Positions 13,378 through 21,269 of a stretch of DNA of 21,616 bases are shown piece by piece (positions within the stretch are counted from its first letter, which is position 1; each line of letters starts with the position of its first letter). The notes beneath the pieces were generated by a model. That model was not told the DNA's origin. It was given only the letters and a program-made list of their open reading frames with translations, and ran no database searches. Source of the stretch: Bacillota bacterium (GTDB lineage Bacteria > Bacillota > Clostridia > Oscillospirales > Oscillospiraceae); contig JAEWML010000043.1 in assembly GCA_023393155.1 (NCBI GenBank), forward strand, positions 1-21,616, written 5' to 3'. The translations under genes were made by a program, and so were the position numbers.

Positions 13378-16050
13378 ATGAAAAAGCTGGTAGTCGGGAT
13401 ATTGGCTCACGTGGACGCGGGGAAGACCACCCTGACGGAGGGACTTCTCTACGTGGGCGGCGCGCTGCGGCGCCTGGGCCGGGTGGACCATGGGGACGCG
13501 TTTTTGGACACCTTCGCCCTGGAACGGGAGCGGGGCGTCACCATTTTTTCAAAGCAGGCGGTGCTGCCGCTGGAGAAGCTGGAGCTGACGCTGCTGGACA
13601 CTCCCGGCCACGCGGATTTTTCCGCCGAGACGGAGCGGACCCTTCAGGTGCTGGACTGCGCGGTGCTGGTAATCAGCAGGGCGAACGGGGTGCAGGGCCA
13701 CACATTGACCCTTTGGCGGCTGCTGCGGCGGTACGGCGTGCCCACCTTTCTGTTCGTGAACAAAATGGATCAGCCGGGAACGGACCGCGCCGCGCTTCTT
13801 GCGGAGCTGAAAGTGCGGCTGGACGGCTGCTGTGTGGATTTCTCCCGGCCTTCTTCGGAGCGGGAGGAAGAAATTGCCCTGTGCGGCGAGGCGGCTATGG
13901 AGGAATATCTGGACTCCGGTACCCTGCGGGACGAAACCGTGGCGGAGCTGGTGGGGGAAGAGAAGCTGTTTCCCTGCCTGTTCGGCGCGGCGCTGCGGCT
14001 GGATGGGGTGGAGGAGCTGCTGAATTGTCTTACGCGGTTTGCCCCGGTGCCGGTATATGGGGAGGAGTTTGGCGCGAAGGTCTATAAAATCTCCAGGGAC
14101 CCGCAGGGCGCGCGGCTGACCCATTTAAAAGTCACCGGCGGAAAATTGCGGGTAAAGGACCTGCTTTCCGGCAGCCGGGACGGAGAGGATTGGCAGGAAA
14201 AAGCGGACCAGCTTCGCATTTATTCCGGCGCGAAATTCCGTCCTGCCGACGCCGCCGAAGCGGGGACGGTCTGCGCCGTGGCGGGATTGAGCCATACCTT
14301 TTCCGGGCAGGGCTTGGGGGTGGAGGCCGCCTCCGCCCCGCCGCTGCTGGAGCCGGCTTTGACCTGTCAGGTGTTTTTGCCGGACGGCTGCGATATCCAC
14401 ACCGCGCTGGGGCAGCTTCGTCGGCTGGAGGATGAAGACCCCCAGCTCCGCGTGGTCTGGCAGGAGCGCACTGGGCGGATCAACGTGCAGTTAATGGGAC
14501 TTTTTCAGCAGGAGATTTTGCAGCGGCTGCTAAAGGACCGGTTTGATCTGGACGTGACCTTCGGCCCCGGCGCCATCGTTTATCGAGAGACAATTGCCGC
14601 CCCCGTGGTGGGCATCGGGCATTTCGAGCCGTTGCGCCACTACGCGGAGGTCCACCTGCTGCTGGAGCCCTTGGAGCGGGGCGCGGGGCTGCGGTTTGCC
14701 ACCGCCTGCCCTGAGGAGACGCTGTCTTTTAGCTGGCAGCGGCTGGCGCTGAGCCAGCTTGCGTGGAAAAAGCACCCCGGCGTCCTCACCGGCGCGCCTG
14801 TTACGGACATGAAAATCACGCTGCTTGCGGGCCGCGCCCACGAAAAGCACACCGAGGGGGGCGACTTCCGTCAGGCGGCGTGGCGGGCCGTCCGGCAGGG
14901 ACTGATGGGTGCGAACAGCGTTCTGCTGGAGCCGTGGTACGAGTTTTCTCTCTCGGTCCCCCAAGCCCAGACAGGCCGGGCCATGGCGGATTTGCAGCGG
15001 ATGGGCGGAGAGCTTGCCCCGCCGGAGACGCAGGGAGAGCACGCGCTGTTCACCGGCGCGGCCCCGGTGTCCGCCCTGCGGGATTATGGGGCGGAGGTCG
15101 CCGCCTATACCAAGGGGCAGGGTCGGCTATCCTGCGCGCCCGGAGGGTATCGGCCCTGCCCAAGGCAGGAGCAGATTGTGGCGGAGACGGGCTACGACCC
15201 CGAACGGGATTTGGACAATCCGGCTGACTCCGTTTTTTGCGAGGGGGGCGCGGGCCGCGTGGTAAAGTGGCGGGACGTTTCCGCCCGCGCCCATGTGGAC
15301 AGCGGTTTTTCCCCGGACGGAACGCCCGTGAAGCGGAACGATTCCGGCCCCTCCTCTGCCCGCTCTGCCGCCTATGCGGGGACGGTGGAGCAGGATAAGG
15401 AGCTGCGGGCCATTTTCGAGCGGACCTATGGCCCGGTGAAGCGCAGGACCTTTCAAAAGCCTCTGCCTGCGGCGGATGCCGCCCCGGCTTATCGCGCCGC
15501 GCCCCTGCCCGCGGGGCCGGAATATCTGCTGGTGGACGGGTACAACGTCATTTTCGCATGGGACGAGCTGAAGGCCGCCGCCGGGGAAAACCTGGATGCG
15601 GCGCGGCGGATGCTGTGCGATTTAATGAGCGATTATCAGGGTTTTCGCAAATGCCATGTCATCGTGGTGTTTGACGCGTACAAGGTTAAGGGCGGCGAGG
15701 AAACCGTGGAAAAGTATCACAACATCCATCTGGTCTACACCAAGGAGGCCGAGACGGCGGACGCTTATATCGAGCGGACCACCTATCAGCTTGGGCGGGA
15801 GCACCGGGTGCGGGTCGTCTCCTCCGACGCCGCCGAGCAGATGATTATTCTGGGTCACGGGGCGCTTCGGGTTTCCGCCGCCGCTTTCCGGGAGGAAATG
15901 GTTCAGACCCGGGGGGAAATCAAGGCGGTTCTTGAAAAAAACAATCTTGCCGGAAAGGTCCGCCCCATGCACGAGGCTCTGACAAAAGCGCTGGAGCGGC
16001 GACAGCAGGCCGGGGAGAAGCCCGGCGGCAATCCTCCCGGCGGACAGTGA
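13378..16050 (+). CDS. EF-G/TetM-like translational GTPase fused to a YacP/Rae1-type NYN ribonuclease domain
   Basis: This 890-residue protein starts at ATG 13378, after GGAG with a six-base spacer. The N-terminal part follows EF-G and TetM: P-loop AHVDAGKTT (10-18), RGVTI switch, DTPGH (74-78), NKMD (128-131), domain II from about 230 (GAKVYKI), domain III 322-400, domain IV from 402 with the loop HTEGGDFR (491-498) where TetM has STPADFR, and domain V about 521-595. A unique stretch with NPADSVFCEGGAGRVVKW follows, then a linker. Residues 715-865 form an NYN domain like YacP/Rae1: LLVDGYNVIFAWDE (D719), VVFDAYK (D766), ETADAYIE (D795) and VVSSDAAEQ (D817), all acidic positions retained. In Bacillus, Rae1 is an endonuclease that cuts mRNA in the ribosomal A site. 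An A-site GTPase carrying its own RNase is the natural reading; true tetracycline resistance is not shown. Confidence 0.9.
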   Translation: MKKLVVGILAHVDAGKTTLTEGLLYVGGALRRLGRVDHGDAFLDTFALERERGVTIFSKQAVLPLEKLELTLLDTPGHADFSAETERTLQVLDCAVLVISRANGVQGHTLTLWRLLRRYGVPTFLFVNKMDQPGTDRAALLAELKVRLDGCCVDFSRPSSEREEEIALCGEAAMEEYLDSGTLRDETVAELVGEEKLFPCLFGAALRLDGVEELLNCLTRFAPVPVYGEEFGAKVYKISRDPQGARLTHLKVTGGKLRVKDLLSGSRDGEDWQEKADQLRIYSGAKFRPADAAEAGTVCAVAGLSHTFSGQGLGVEAASAPPLLEPALTCQVFLPDGCDIHTALGQLRRLEDEDPQLRVVWQERTGRINVQLMGLFQQEILQRLLKDRFDLDVTFGPGAIVYRETIAAPVVGIGHFEPLRHYAEVHLLLEPLERGAGLRFATACPEETLSFSWQRLALSQLAWKKHPGVLTGAPVTDMKITLLAGRAHEKHTEGGDFRQAAWRAVRQGLMGANSVLLEPWYEFSLSVPQAQTGRAMADLQRMGGELAPPETQGEHALFTGAAPVSALRDYGAEVAAYTKGQGRLSCAPGGYRPCPRQEQIVAETGYDPERDLDNPADSVFCEGGAGRVVKWRDVSARAHVDSGFSPDGTPVKRNDSGPSSARSAAYAGTVEQDKELRAIFERTYGPVKRRTFQKPLPAADAAPAYRAAPLPAGPEYLLVDGYNVIFAWDELKAAAGENLDAARRMLCDLMSDYQGFRKCHVIVVFDAYKVKGGEETVEKYHNIHLVYTKEAETADAYIERTTYQLGREHRVRVVSSDAAEQMIILGHGALRVSAAAFREEMVQTRGEIKAVLEKNNLAGKVRPMHEALTKALERRQQAGEKPGGNPPGGQ

Positions 16051-16087
16051 GAGCGAACAAAGCGCGGTTTGCGGCGAAGCCCGCCTC

Positions 16088-16116
16088 TTGCGAAGCGGCC
16101 TTTGCCTTGTTATAAT
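16088..16116 (+). promoter_or_regulatory. Promoter of yqzL-recO-mutS2
   Basis: TTGCGA (16088-16093), a 17-base spacer and a perfect TATAAT (16111-16116) lie between the fusion gene and yqzL. The same TTGCGA -35 appears in the GntR-type regulator's promoter. No clear terminator is seen between the fusion stop (16050) and this promoter, so read-through from the fusion gene is also possible. Confidence 0.7.
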
Positions 16117-16198
16117 AAGGAATATGACCGGGCATTTACCGGGACTTGGGGCATAGTTTCGACAAAATCGGACACACTGTTCCAAGAGGTGATGAATT

Positions 16199-16297
16199 GT
16201 GACGGCTAATACTTGCTGGATGCTGTTTTGGACCACCGGCGCGCCGGAATACTATGCCATGTACCGGGAATTTTTGGAGACAAGCGCCCCGGAATGA
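16199..16297 (+). CDS. yqzL: YqzL-family small protein (32 residues)
   Basis: A tiny frame starts at GTG 16199 and ends in TGA 16295-16297. It is preceded by AAGAGGTGAT, nearly the full anti-Shine-Dalgarno match, which is strong evidence of translation. The product holds WMLFWTTGAPEYYAMYREF, matching the YqzL pattern of Trp, Phe, Thr-Gly, then Tyr and Tyr-x-Glu. In Bacillus yqzL also lies directly before recO, and here recO starts 12 bases downstream with its ribosome site overlapping the yqzL stop. Its function is unknown. At 32 residues it is shorter than the Bacillus protein (about 47), and gene callers may skip it. Confidence 0.8.
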   Translation: MTANTCWMLFWTTGAPEYYAMYREFLETSAPE

Positions 16298-16309
16298 GGA
16301 GGGGACACT

Positions 16310-17062
16310 GTGAGCGACCTTGTGACCCGGGGCGCGGTGCTGCGGGAGACGGAGACAAAGGAATCGGACAAAATTCTCACCGTCCTCACCCCCGACCATG
16401 GAAAAATTTCCGTGATTGCCAAGGGGGCGCGGCGAAAAGGCTGCCGCTATGCCGCCGCCTGCCAGACCCTTGCGTACAGCGAGCTGACGCTGAATCGCCG
16501 GGGAGACTGGTATTATTTAAATGAAGGAACCACGTTGTCCCTGTTTGACGGGCTGCGGGCGGATTTTGAAGCGCTGGCGCTGGGGTTTTACTTTGCGGAG
16601 CTGACGGAGGCCGTCTCCTCTCCCGAGATTCCCGCGCCCGAGCTTTTGAGCCATCTGCTTAACGGGCTGTACGCATTGGACACGCTGAAAAAGCCCCGGG
16701 TGCTGGCCAAGCCCGCCTTTGAGTGGCGGCTGATGTGCCTTGCGGGGTATGAACCGCTGGCGGACGGGTGCGCTGTGTGCGGCGAGGAGAATCCGGAGGA
16801 TGCGCGGCTGGACCCGGTGCAGGGCGTTTTGCGCTGTGCCGCCTGCGGCGGTCCGGGCGGCGGGGAAGCCCTGCCTTTGCGCCCGGAGGCGGTGGCCGCC
16901 CTGCGGCACATTGTCTACGGCCCGCCCGGGCGGCTTTATGCGTTTACATTGACGGGGGAGGCGCTGGGCCAGCTCTCCGACGCGGCGGAGCGGTATGTGG
17001 CCGTGCAGCTTGAGCGGAGCTTTCGCACGCTGGACTACTATAAAAGTTTGTCAAACTTCTAA
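16310..17062 (+). CDS. recO: DNA repair protein RecO
   Basis: The 250-residue protein starts at GTG 16310, after AGGAGGGG. The N-terminal OB fold (residues 1-80) has the usual opening with RGAVLRETETKESDKILTVLTPDHGK. A helical part follows, and a four-Cys zinc site is formed by C154, C157, C176 and C179. RecO loads RecA onto SSB-coated single-stranded DNA with RecR, in recombinational repair of gaps. It stands in the order yqzL-recO-mutS2 on one transcript. Length and domain order are normal. Confidence 0.95.
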   Translation: MSDLVTRGAVLRETETKESDKILTVLTPDHGKISVIAKGARRKGCRYAAACQTLAYSELTLNRRGDWYYLNEGTTLSLFDGLRADFEALALGFYFAELTEAVSSPEIPAPELLSHLLNGLYALDTLKKPRVLAKPAFEWRLMCLAGYEPLADGCAVCGEENPEDARLDPVQGVLRCAACGGPGGGEALPLRPEAVAALRHIVYGPPGRLYAFTLTGEALGQLSDAAERYVAVQLERSFRTLDYYKSLSNF

Positions 17063-17107
17063 TACATTTTGTACTATTTTGGATGTTTTATACGAAAAGG
17101 ATCGAAT

Positions 17108-19489
17108 ATGAGCGAATTGTTTGAAAAATCCATGCGCACGCTGGAGCTTCCCCGGGTGCTTTCCATGCTGGCGGATCAGGCCGTGAGCGACGAGGCCAAG
17201 CGCCGCGCCCTTGGACTGACGCCGGAAACGGAGCCGGAGGAGGTTCTGCGCCTGCTGGACCAGACCGACGCGGCCCGGGAGATGATCGGCCTGCGGGGCA
17301 GCCCGTCTTTCTCCGGGGTAAAGCCGGTGGGGGAAGCGCTGGACCGGGCGGACCGGGGCGGCGGGCTGAACACACGGGAGCTTTTGACCATCGCGGGCCT
17401 TTTAACCGCCGCCCGGCGGACCCGGGAGTATTTTACCGGGGACGCGGGGGAGAAGACCGCCGTAGATCACCTGTTTTTATCCCTCCACGGCAATCGGTTT
17501 TTGGAGGAGCGGATTAAATCCGTCATTTTGGATGAGGACACCATTTCCGACAACGCCAGCCCGGAGCTTGGCGACATCCGCCGCAAAATGCGGGCGGCGC
17601 AGGCGAAAAGCCGGCAGGTGCTCCAGCGCATCATTTCATCGCCAGCTTACAGCAAGGTCTTGCAGGAGAGCATCATCACCCAGCGGGACGGGCGGTTTGT
17701 GGTGCCTGTGAAGGCGGAGCAGAAGGGGGCGCTGCCGGGGCTTGTCCACGACGTGTCCTCCACCGGGGCCACGCTGTTTGTGGAGCCCATGGGCGTGGTA
17801 CAGGCCAACAACGAGTACATTGAGCTGGAGGCAAAGGAAAAAAAGGAAATCGAGCGGATTCTCGCGGAGCTGTCCGCCGACGCGGCGAACCACCGGGAGG
17901 ACATTCAGGGAGACTACGACGCGCTGGTGCGGCTGGATTTAATTTTCGCGCGGGGCCAGCTCTCCTATAAGCTGGACGGCGTGCGCCCGGAGCTGCGGCG
18001 GGATGGGGCCGTGGTCCTTCGCAAGGCCCGCCATCCGCTGTTGGACCGGGCAAAGGCCGTGCCCATCGATATTGAAATCGGCGACAGCTTCGACACGCTG
18101 GTCATCACCGGCCCCAACACCGGCGGAAAGACCGTCAGCCTGAAAACGCTGGGCCTTCTGACATTGATGGCCCAATGCGGGCTGCACATTCCGGCGGCGT
18201 CTGGGAGCCAGATTTCCGTATACGAGCGGGTGCTGGCGGACGTGGGAGACGAGCAGAGCATCGAGCAGAGCCTGTCCACCTTCTCCGCCCACATGACCGG
18301 CATTGTTCAGATTCTCAAGGAGACGGACCGGCGGACCCTTGTACTGTTCGACGAACTGGGCGCGGGAACGGACCCGGTGGAGGGCGCGGCGCTGGCTGTG
18401 GCAATTATCCAGCGGGTGCGCCGCTCCGGCGCGAAGCTGGCCGCCACCACGCACTATGCGGAGCTGAAAACCTTTGCCATGACCACCGCCGGAGTGGAAA
18501 ACGCCTCCTGCGAGTTCGACGTGGAGAGCCTGCGGCCCACCTACCGGCTTTTGATTGGCATTCCGGGAAAGTCCAACGCCTTTGCTATCTCTAAGCGGCT
18601 GGGCCTGCCGGACGAGGTGGTGGAGGAGGCAAAGGCCCAGATGGCGGGAGACAGCGTCCGGTTTGAAGACGTTTTGACCCAGTTGGAGCAAAAGCGGCAG
18701 GCTCTTGAGAAAAAGCAGGCGGAAACCGACCGTCTTTATCAGCAGCGGGAGGAGGACGCCCGCAAGGCCCGGGAGTTCCGCACCCAGATGGAGCGGGCGC
18801 GGGACAACGCCCGCAGCCGGGGCGAGGCGGATGCCCGCCGCATCCTGCGGGACGCAAAATCCGCCGCCGACCAGACGATGAACGAGCTGGCGGAGCTGCG
18901 CAGAAAACAGGCCCAGGCCGACGCGGCGCAAAACCTGAACGAGGCGCAGGCCGCCATCCGCCGGGGACTGAACGAGGCCGAGGAAAAGCTGCGCAGCCGG
19001 GAATTTGAGCCGGAGCCGATTCCCAAGCCCAGCCGCCCCATTCAAAAGGGCGATCAGGTGGAAATCCCCGGCGTGAAAACCCCTGCGGAGGTTGTCTCCG
19101 TGGGGAAGGACGGGTCGCTGCAATTGCAGGCGGGCCGGATGAAAATGACCGTGAAGGCCGACGAGGTGCGGCTGATTGAGGAGGCCCAGCGGAAAAAGTC
19201 CGCCCCGGTCCGCTCCAATCCCGACCGACAGCTCTTGCGCCCCGCCGCCACCAGCGAGCTGGACATCCGGGGAATGGAGAGCATTGAGGCCGAGAGCGTG
19301 GTGGAAACCTTCCTTTCCGCCGCCGTGATGGGGCGGCTGGAAACCGTCACCATTATTCACGGCAAGGGGACGGGGGTTTTGCGAAAGGCCGTCCACGAGC
19401 TGCTGCGGCGGAATAAGGCGGTGAAGAGCTTTCGTCTGGGGGTCTACGGAGAGGGCGAATCCGGCGTCACGGTGGTGACGATGAAATAG
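17108..19489 (+). CDS. mutS2: MutS2 / RqcU, ATPase with Smr nuclease domain
   Basis: This 793-residue protein has the MutS core and clamp (1-320), an ABC-type ATPase with Walker A GPNTGGKT (335-342), signature STFSAHM and Walker B LVLFDELGAGTD (D415, E416), then a long coiled coil of charged residues (about 515-640), a KOW-like segment (IQKGDQVEIPG), and a C-terminal Smr domain with LDIRG (718-722) and HGKGTG (751-756). It lacks the mismatch-recognition domain of MutS1. It was first tied to suppressing recombination; in Bacillus it also acts on collided ribosomes, hence the name RqcU. I chose ATG 17108 since AAGGA is six bases before it; the longer frame from 17069 has no such site. It starts 45 bases after recO. 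Confidence 0.96.
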   Translation: MSELFEKSMRTLELPRVLSMLADQAVSDEAKRRALGLTPETEPEEVLRLLDQTDAAREMIGLRGSPSFSGVKPVGEALDRADRGGGLNTRELLTIAGLLTAARRTREYFTGDAGEKTAVDHLFLSLHGNRFLEERIKSVILDEDTISDNASPELGDIRRKMRAAQAKSRQVLQRIISSPAYSKVLQESIITQRDGRFVVPVKAEQKGALPGLVHDVSSTGATLFVEPMGVVQANNEYIELEAKEKKEIERILAELSADAANHREDIQGDYDALVRLDLIFARGQLSYKLDGVRPELRRDGAVVLRKARHPLLDRAKAVPIDIEIGDSFDTLVITGPNTGGKTVSLKTLGLLTLMAQCGLHIPAASGSQISVYERVLADVGDEQSIEQSLSTFSAHMTGIVQILKETDRRTLVLFDELGAGTDPVEGAALAVAIIQRVRRSGAKLAATTHYAELKTFAMTTAGVENASCEFDVESLRPTYRLLIGIPGKSNAFAISKRLGLPDEVVEEAKAQMAGDSVRFEDVLTQLEQKRQALEKKQAETDRLYQQREEDARKAREFRTQMERARDNARSRGEADARRILRDAKSAADQTMNELAELRRKQAQADAAQNLNEAQAAIRRGLNEAEEKLRSREFEPEPIPKPSRPIQKGDQVEIPGVKTPAEVVSVGKDGSLQLQAGRMKMTVKADEVRLIEEAQRKKSAPVRSNPDRQLLRPAATSELDIRGMESIEAESVVETFLSAAVMGRLETVTIIHGKGTGVLRKAVHELLRRNKAVKSFRLGVYGEGESGVTVVTMK

Positions 19490-19492
19490 GAA

Positions 19493-19521
19493 GCCGCCTT
19501 GGGGCGGCAAAGGTGTTTTTT
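19493..19521 (+). terminator. Weak terminator-like hairpin after mutS2
   Basis: A 6-bp GC stem (19493-19498 with 19503-19508, loop TTGG) is followed by AAAGGTG and then six T. The gap between stem and T-run makes it a weak or leaky terminator. A second stem, CCGCTGCC with GGCGGCGG, lies just before the uridine phosphorylase gene. No separate promoter for that gene was found, so read-through seems likely. Confidence 0.35.
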
Positions 19522-19570
19522 CCGGGCCGCTGCCGAAAAGGCGGCGGAATCAATTGATGAGGTGAAAGAG

Positions 19571-20353
19571 ATGCAGGCTTTACCGAAACAGTATCACATT
19601 CAGTGCGCACAGGGAGACGTGGGCCGTTATTGTATTCTGCCCGGCGATCCGGGCCGTGTGGCTTCCATCGCCGCGCTGCTTGACGGCGCGGTGGAGGTGG
19701 CTCAAAACCGGGAGTATACCACTTGGACCGGAACGCTTCTGGGGGAGCGGGTTTCCGTCTGCTCCACCGGCATTGGCGGGCCATCCGCCTCCATCGCCAT
19801 GGAGGAGCTGGTGAAGTGCGGGGCGGACACCTTTATCCGCACCGGCACCTGCGGGGGCATCGCGCTGGAGGTCCAGTCCGGCGACATCGTGGTGGCCACG
19901 GGGGCCGTCCGCTTTGAGCATACCAGCATGGAATATGCGCCCATTGAGTTTCCCGCCGTGGCGGACTTTGGCATTACCGGCCACTTGGCCGAGGCCACGA
20001 AAGCCCTTGGCTATCCGCTTCACACCGGCGTGGTCCAGTGCAAGGACAGCTTTTACGGCCAGCACAGCCCGGATAAATCCCCCGTATCTTACGAGCTTCT
20101 GCAAAAGTGGGAGAGCTGGAAGCGCTTGGGCGTGAAAGCCAGTGAGATGGAGTCCGCCGCCCTGTTCGTGGTGGCGGCGGCGCTGGGGGTGCGGTGCGGC
20201 TCCTGCTTCCATGTGGTTTGGAATCAGGAGCGGGAAAAAGCGGGGCTGGACCAGAACATGAGCGAGGATACGGCCGCCTCCGTGAAGGTGGCGGTGGAGG
20301 CCATGAAGCTGGTGATTGAGGCCGACCGGGCGGCGGAGAACTGCAGGTCATGA
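19571..20353 (+). CDS. udp: Uridine phosphorylase-type nucleoside phosphorylase
   Basis: The 260-residue protein belongs to the PNP/Udp family: phosphate site LPGDPGRV (23-30), [16 protein letters not shown] (65-80), a phosphate Arg in FIRTGTCGG (R90), and the ribose motif SEMESAA (E192, M193, E194). Along its length it aligns best by eye with E. coli Udp (REYTTW, FPAVADF). The uracil-binding Gln-x-Arg of E. coli Udp seems to be Gln-His-Ser here (164-166), so base choice may differ. ATG 19571 follows AGGTGA with a short spacer. The enzyme splits uridine to uracil and ribose 1-phosphate, which would give pyrimidine salvage beside the de novo pyr operon. The next gene overlaps its stop. Confidence 0.88.
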   Translation: MQALPKQYHIQCAQGDVGRYCILPGDPGRVASIAALLDGAVEVAQNREYTTWTGTLLGERVSVCSTGIGGPSASIAMEELVKCGADTFIRTGTCGGIALEVQSGDIVVATGAVRFEHTSMEYAPIEFPAVADFGITGHLAEATKALGYPLHTGVVQCKDSFYGQHSPDKSPVSYELLQKWESWKRLGVKASEMESAALFVVAAALGVRCGSCFHVVWNQEREKAGLDQNMSEDTAASVKVAVEAMKLVIEADRAAENCRS

Positions 20354-21174
20354 GCTTTGAGAACCTGTGGAATGCGGCCCTGCCGGGTGGAATTTCGCTG
20401 ACGTTTGGGAAGGTGGCGTCCGCCGTGGGCGTGCTGCTGGTCTGCCTGATCGTCATTCGGATTCTCATGCGTCTTTTTGGTCGGATTATGGGACGCAGCA
20501 AGCTGGAAGAGCGGGTGCGCAAGTACCTGCTGATGGGCGTGAAGCTGGTGCTCTACATCATTACGGCAATCATCGTGGCGGATACGCTGGGCATCAATTC
20601 TTCGTCCTTTGTGGCGCTTTTAAGCGTGGCTTCTCTGGGGGTTACGCTGGCGGCGGAGGACATTTTGGGCAACGTGGCCGGGGGACTGGTGCTGCTGTCC
20701 TCCCGCCCCTTTACGCTGGGGGATTTTATCGAGACGGACGGCGTGTCCGGCACGGTGGAGGAAATGGCCTTGAACCACACCAAGCTGGTGACGCTGGAGG
20801 GGCTGACGGTGATGATTCCCAACCGGAAGCTCTCCTCTGAAAAGCTCACCAACTATACCGCCCTTGGCCGCCGGCGCATCTGCCAAAAGGTGAACGCGCC
20901 CTATTCCGCAAGCATCGACACGGTGAAAGCCGCCTGCCGGGCGGCGCTGGAGCGAACGGAGGGGATGCTTGCGGACCCCGCGCCCTCGGTTTACCTCACG
21001 GAGTGCCGCCCCAGCGCTATGGAATACAGCGTGTACTGCTGGGCGGCGACGGCGGACTTCTGGACGGTCTATCTGACCCTTGGAGAAAACCTGCGGCGGG
21101 TCTTCGAAGAGCAGGGGATTGAAATGGCCTACGACCATCTGAACGTCCACATTCTGGACGGAAAAAACGCGTAA
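20350..21174 (+). CDS. Small mechanosensitive channel, MscS family
   Basis: The 274-residue membrane protein has three N-terminal hydrophobic segments (about 20-42, 60-82 and 90-112). The third carries the pore helix pattern [18 protein letters not shown], rich in small residues as in MscS TM3. The beta domain follows ([20 protein letters not shown] and [10 protein letters not shown]), then a C-terminal alpha/beta vestibule. Length is close to E. coli MscS (286). It would open under membrane tension to relieve hypo-osmotic shock. Its ATG overlaps the udp stop as ATGA, and only a weak ribosome site is seen, so translation is probably coupled to udp. Confidence 0.94.
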   Translation: MSFENLWNAALPGGISLTFGKVASAVGVLLVCLIVIRILMRLFGRIMGRSKLEERVRKYLLMGVKLVLYIITAIIVADTLGINSSSFVALLSVASLGVTLAAEDILGNVAGGLVLLSSRPFTLGDFIETDGVSGTVEEMALNHTKLVTLEGLTVMIPNRKLSSEKLTNYTALGRRRICQKVNAPYSASIDTVKAACRAALERTEGMLADPAPSVYLTECRPSAMEYSVYCWAATADFWTVYLTLGENLRRVFEEQGIEMAYDHLNVHILDGKNA

Positions 21175-21188
21175 AATAGCGAAAGCAC

Positions 21189-21230
21189 AAAAGTCCCGTG
21201 AGATTTTGTCGAAATCTCACGGGACTTTTT
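21189..21230. terminator. Strong bidirectional terminator between mscS and nitrilase genes
   Basis: A perfect 18-bp stem (21189-21206 with 21212-21229, loop TGTCG) ends in T-runs on both strands. It lies between two convergent genes, 15 bases past the MscS-type stop and about 40 bases past the end of the minus-strand gene. Confidence 0.95.
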
Positions 21231-21269
21231 ATAATAATGTGGGATTTGGTGCCAAATTATAAGAAGTGG

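Noticed and set aside
13378..15250. Tetracycline resistance gene (tetM/tetO class)
   Set aside because: The GTPase core is related, but the domain IV tip differs, the NYN fusion is foreign to proven Tet proteins, and there is no tetM-like leader or mobile-element context. Resistance is not supported by sequence alone.
16051..16087. Terminator after the GTPase-NYN fusion
   Set aside because: Repeated GCGAAGC words give only 4-bp stems and there is no T-run, so no terminator can be supported.
17939..19510. Minus-strand open frame of 523 codons opposite mutS2
   Set aside because: MutS2 has intact Walker and Smr motifs on the plus strand; the reverse frame shows no recognisable domain or ribosome site.
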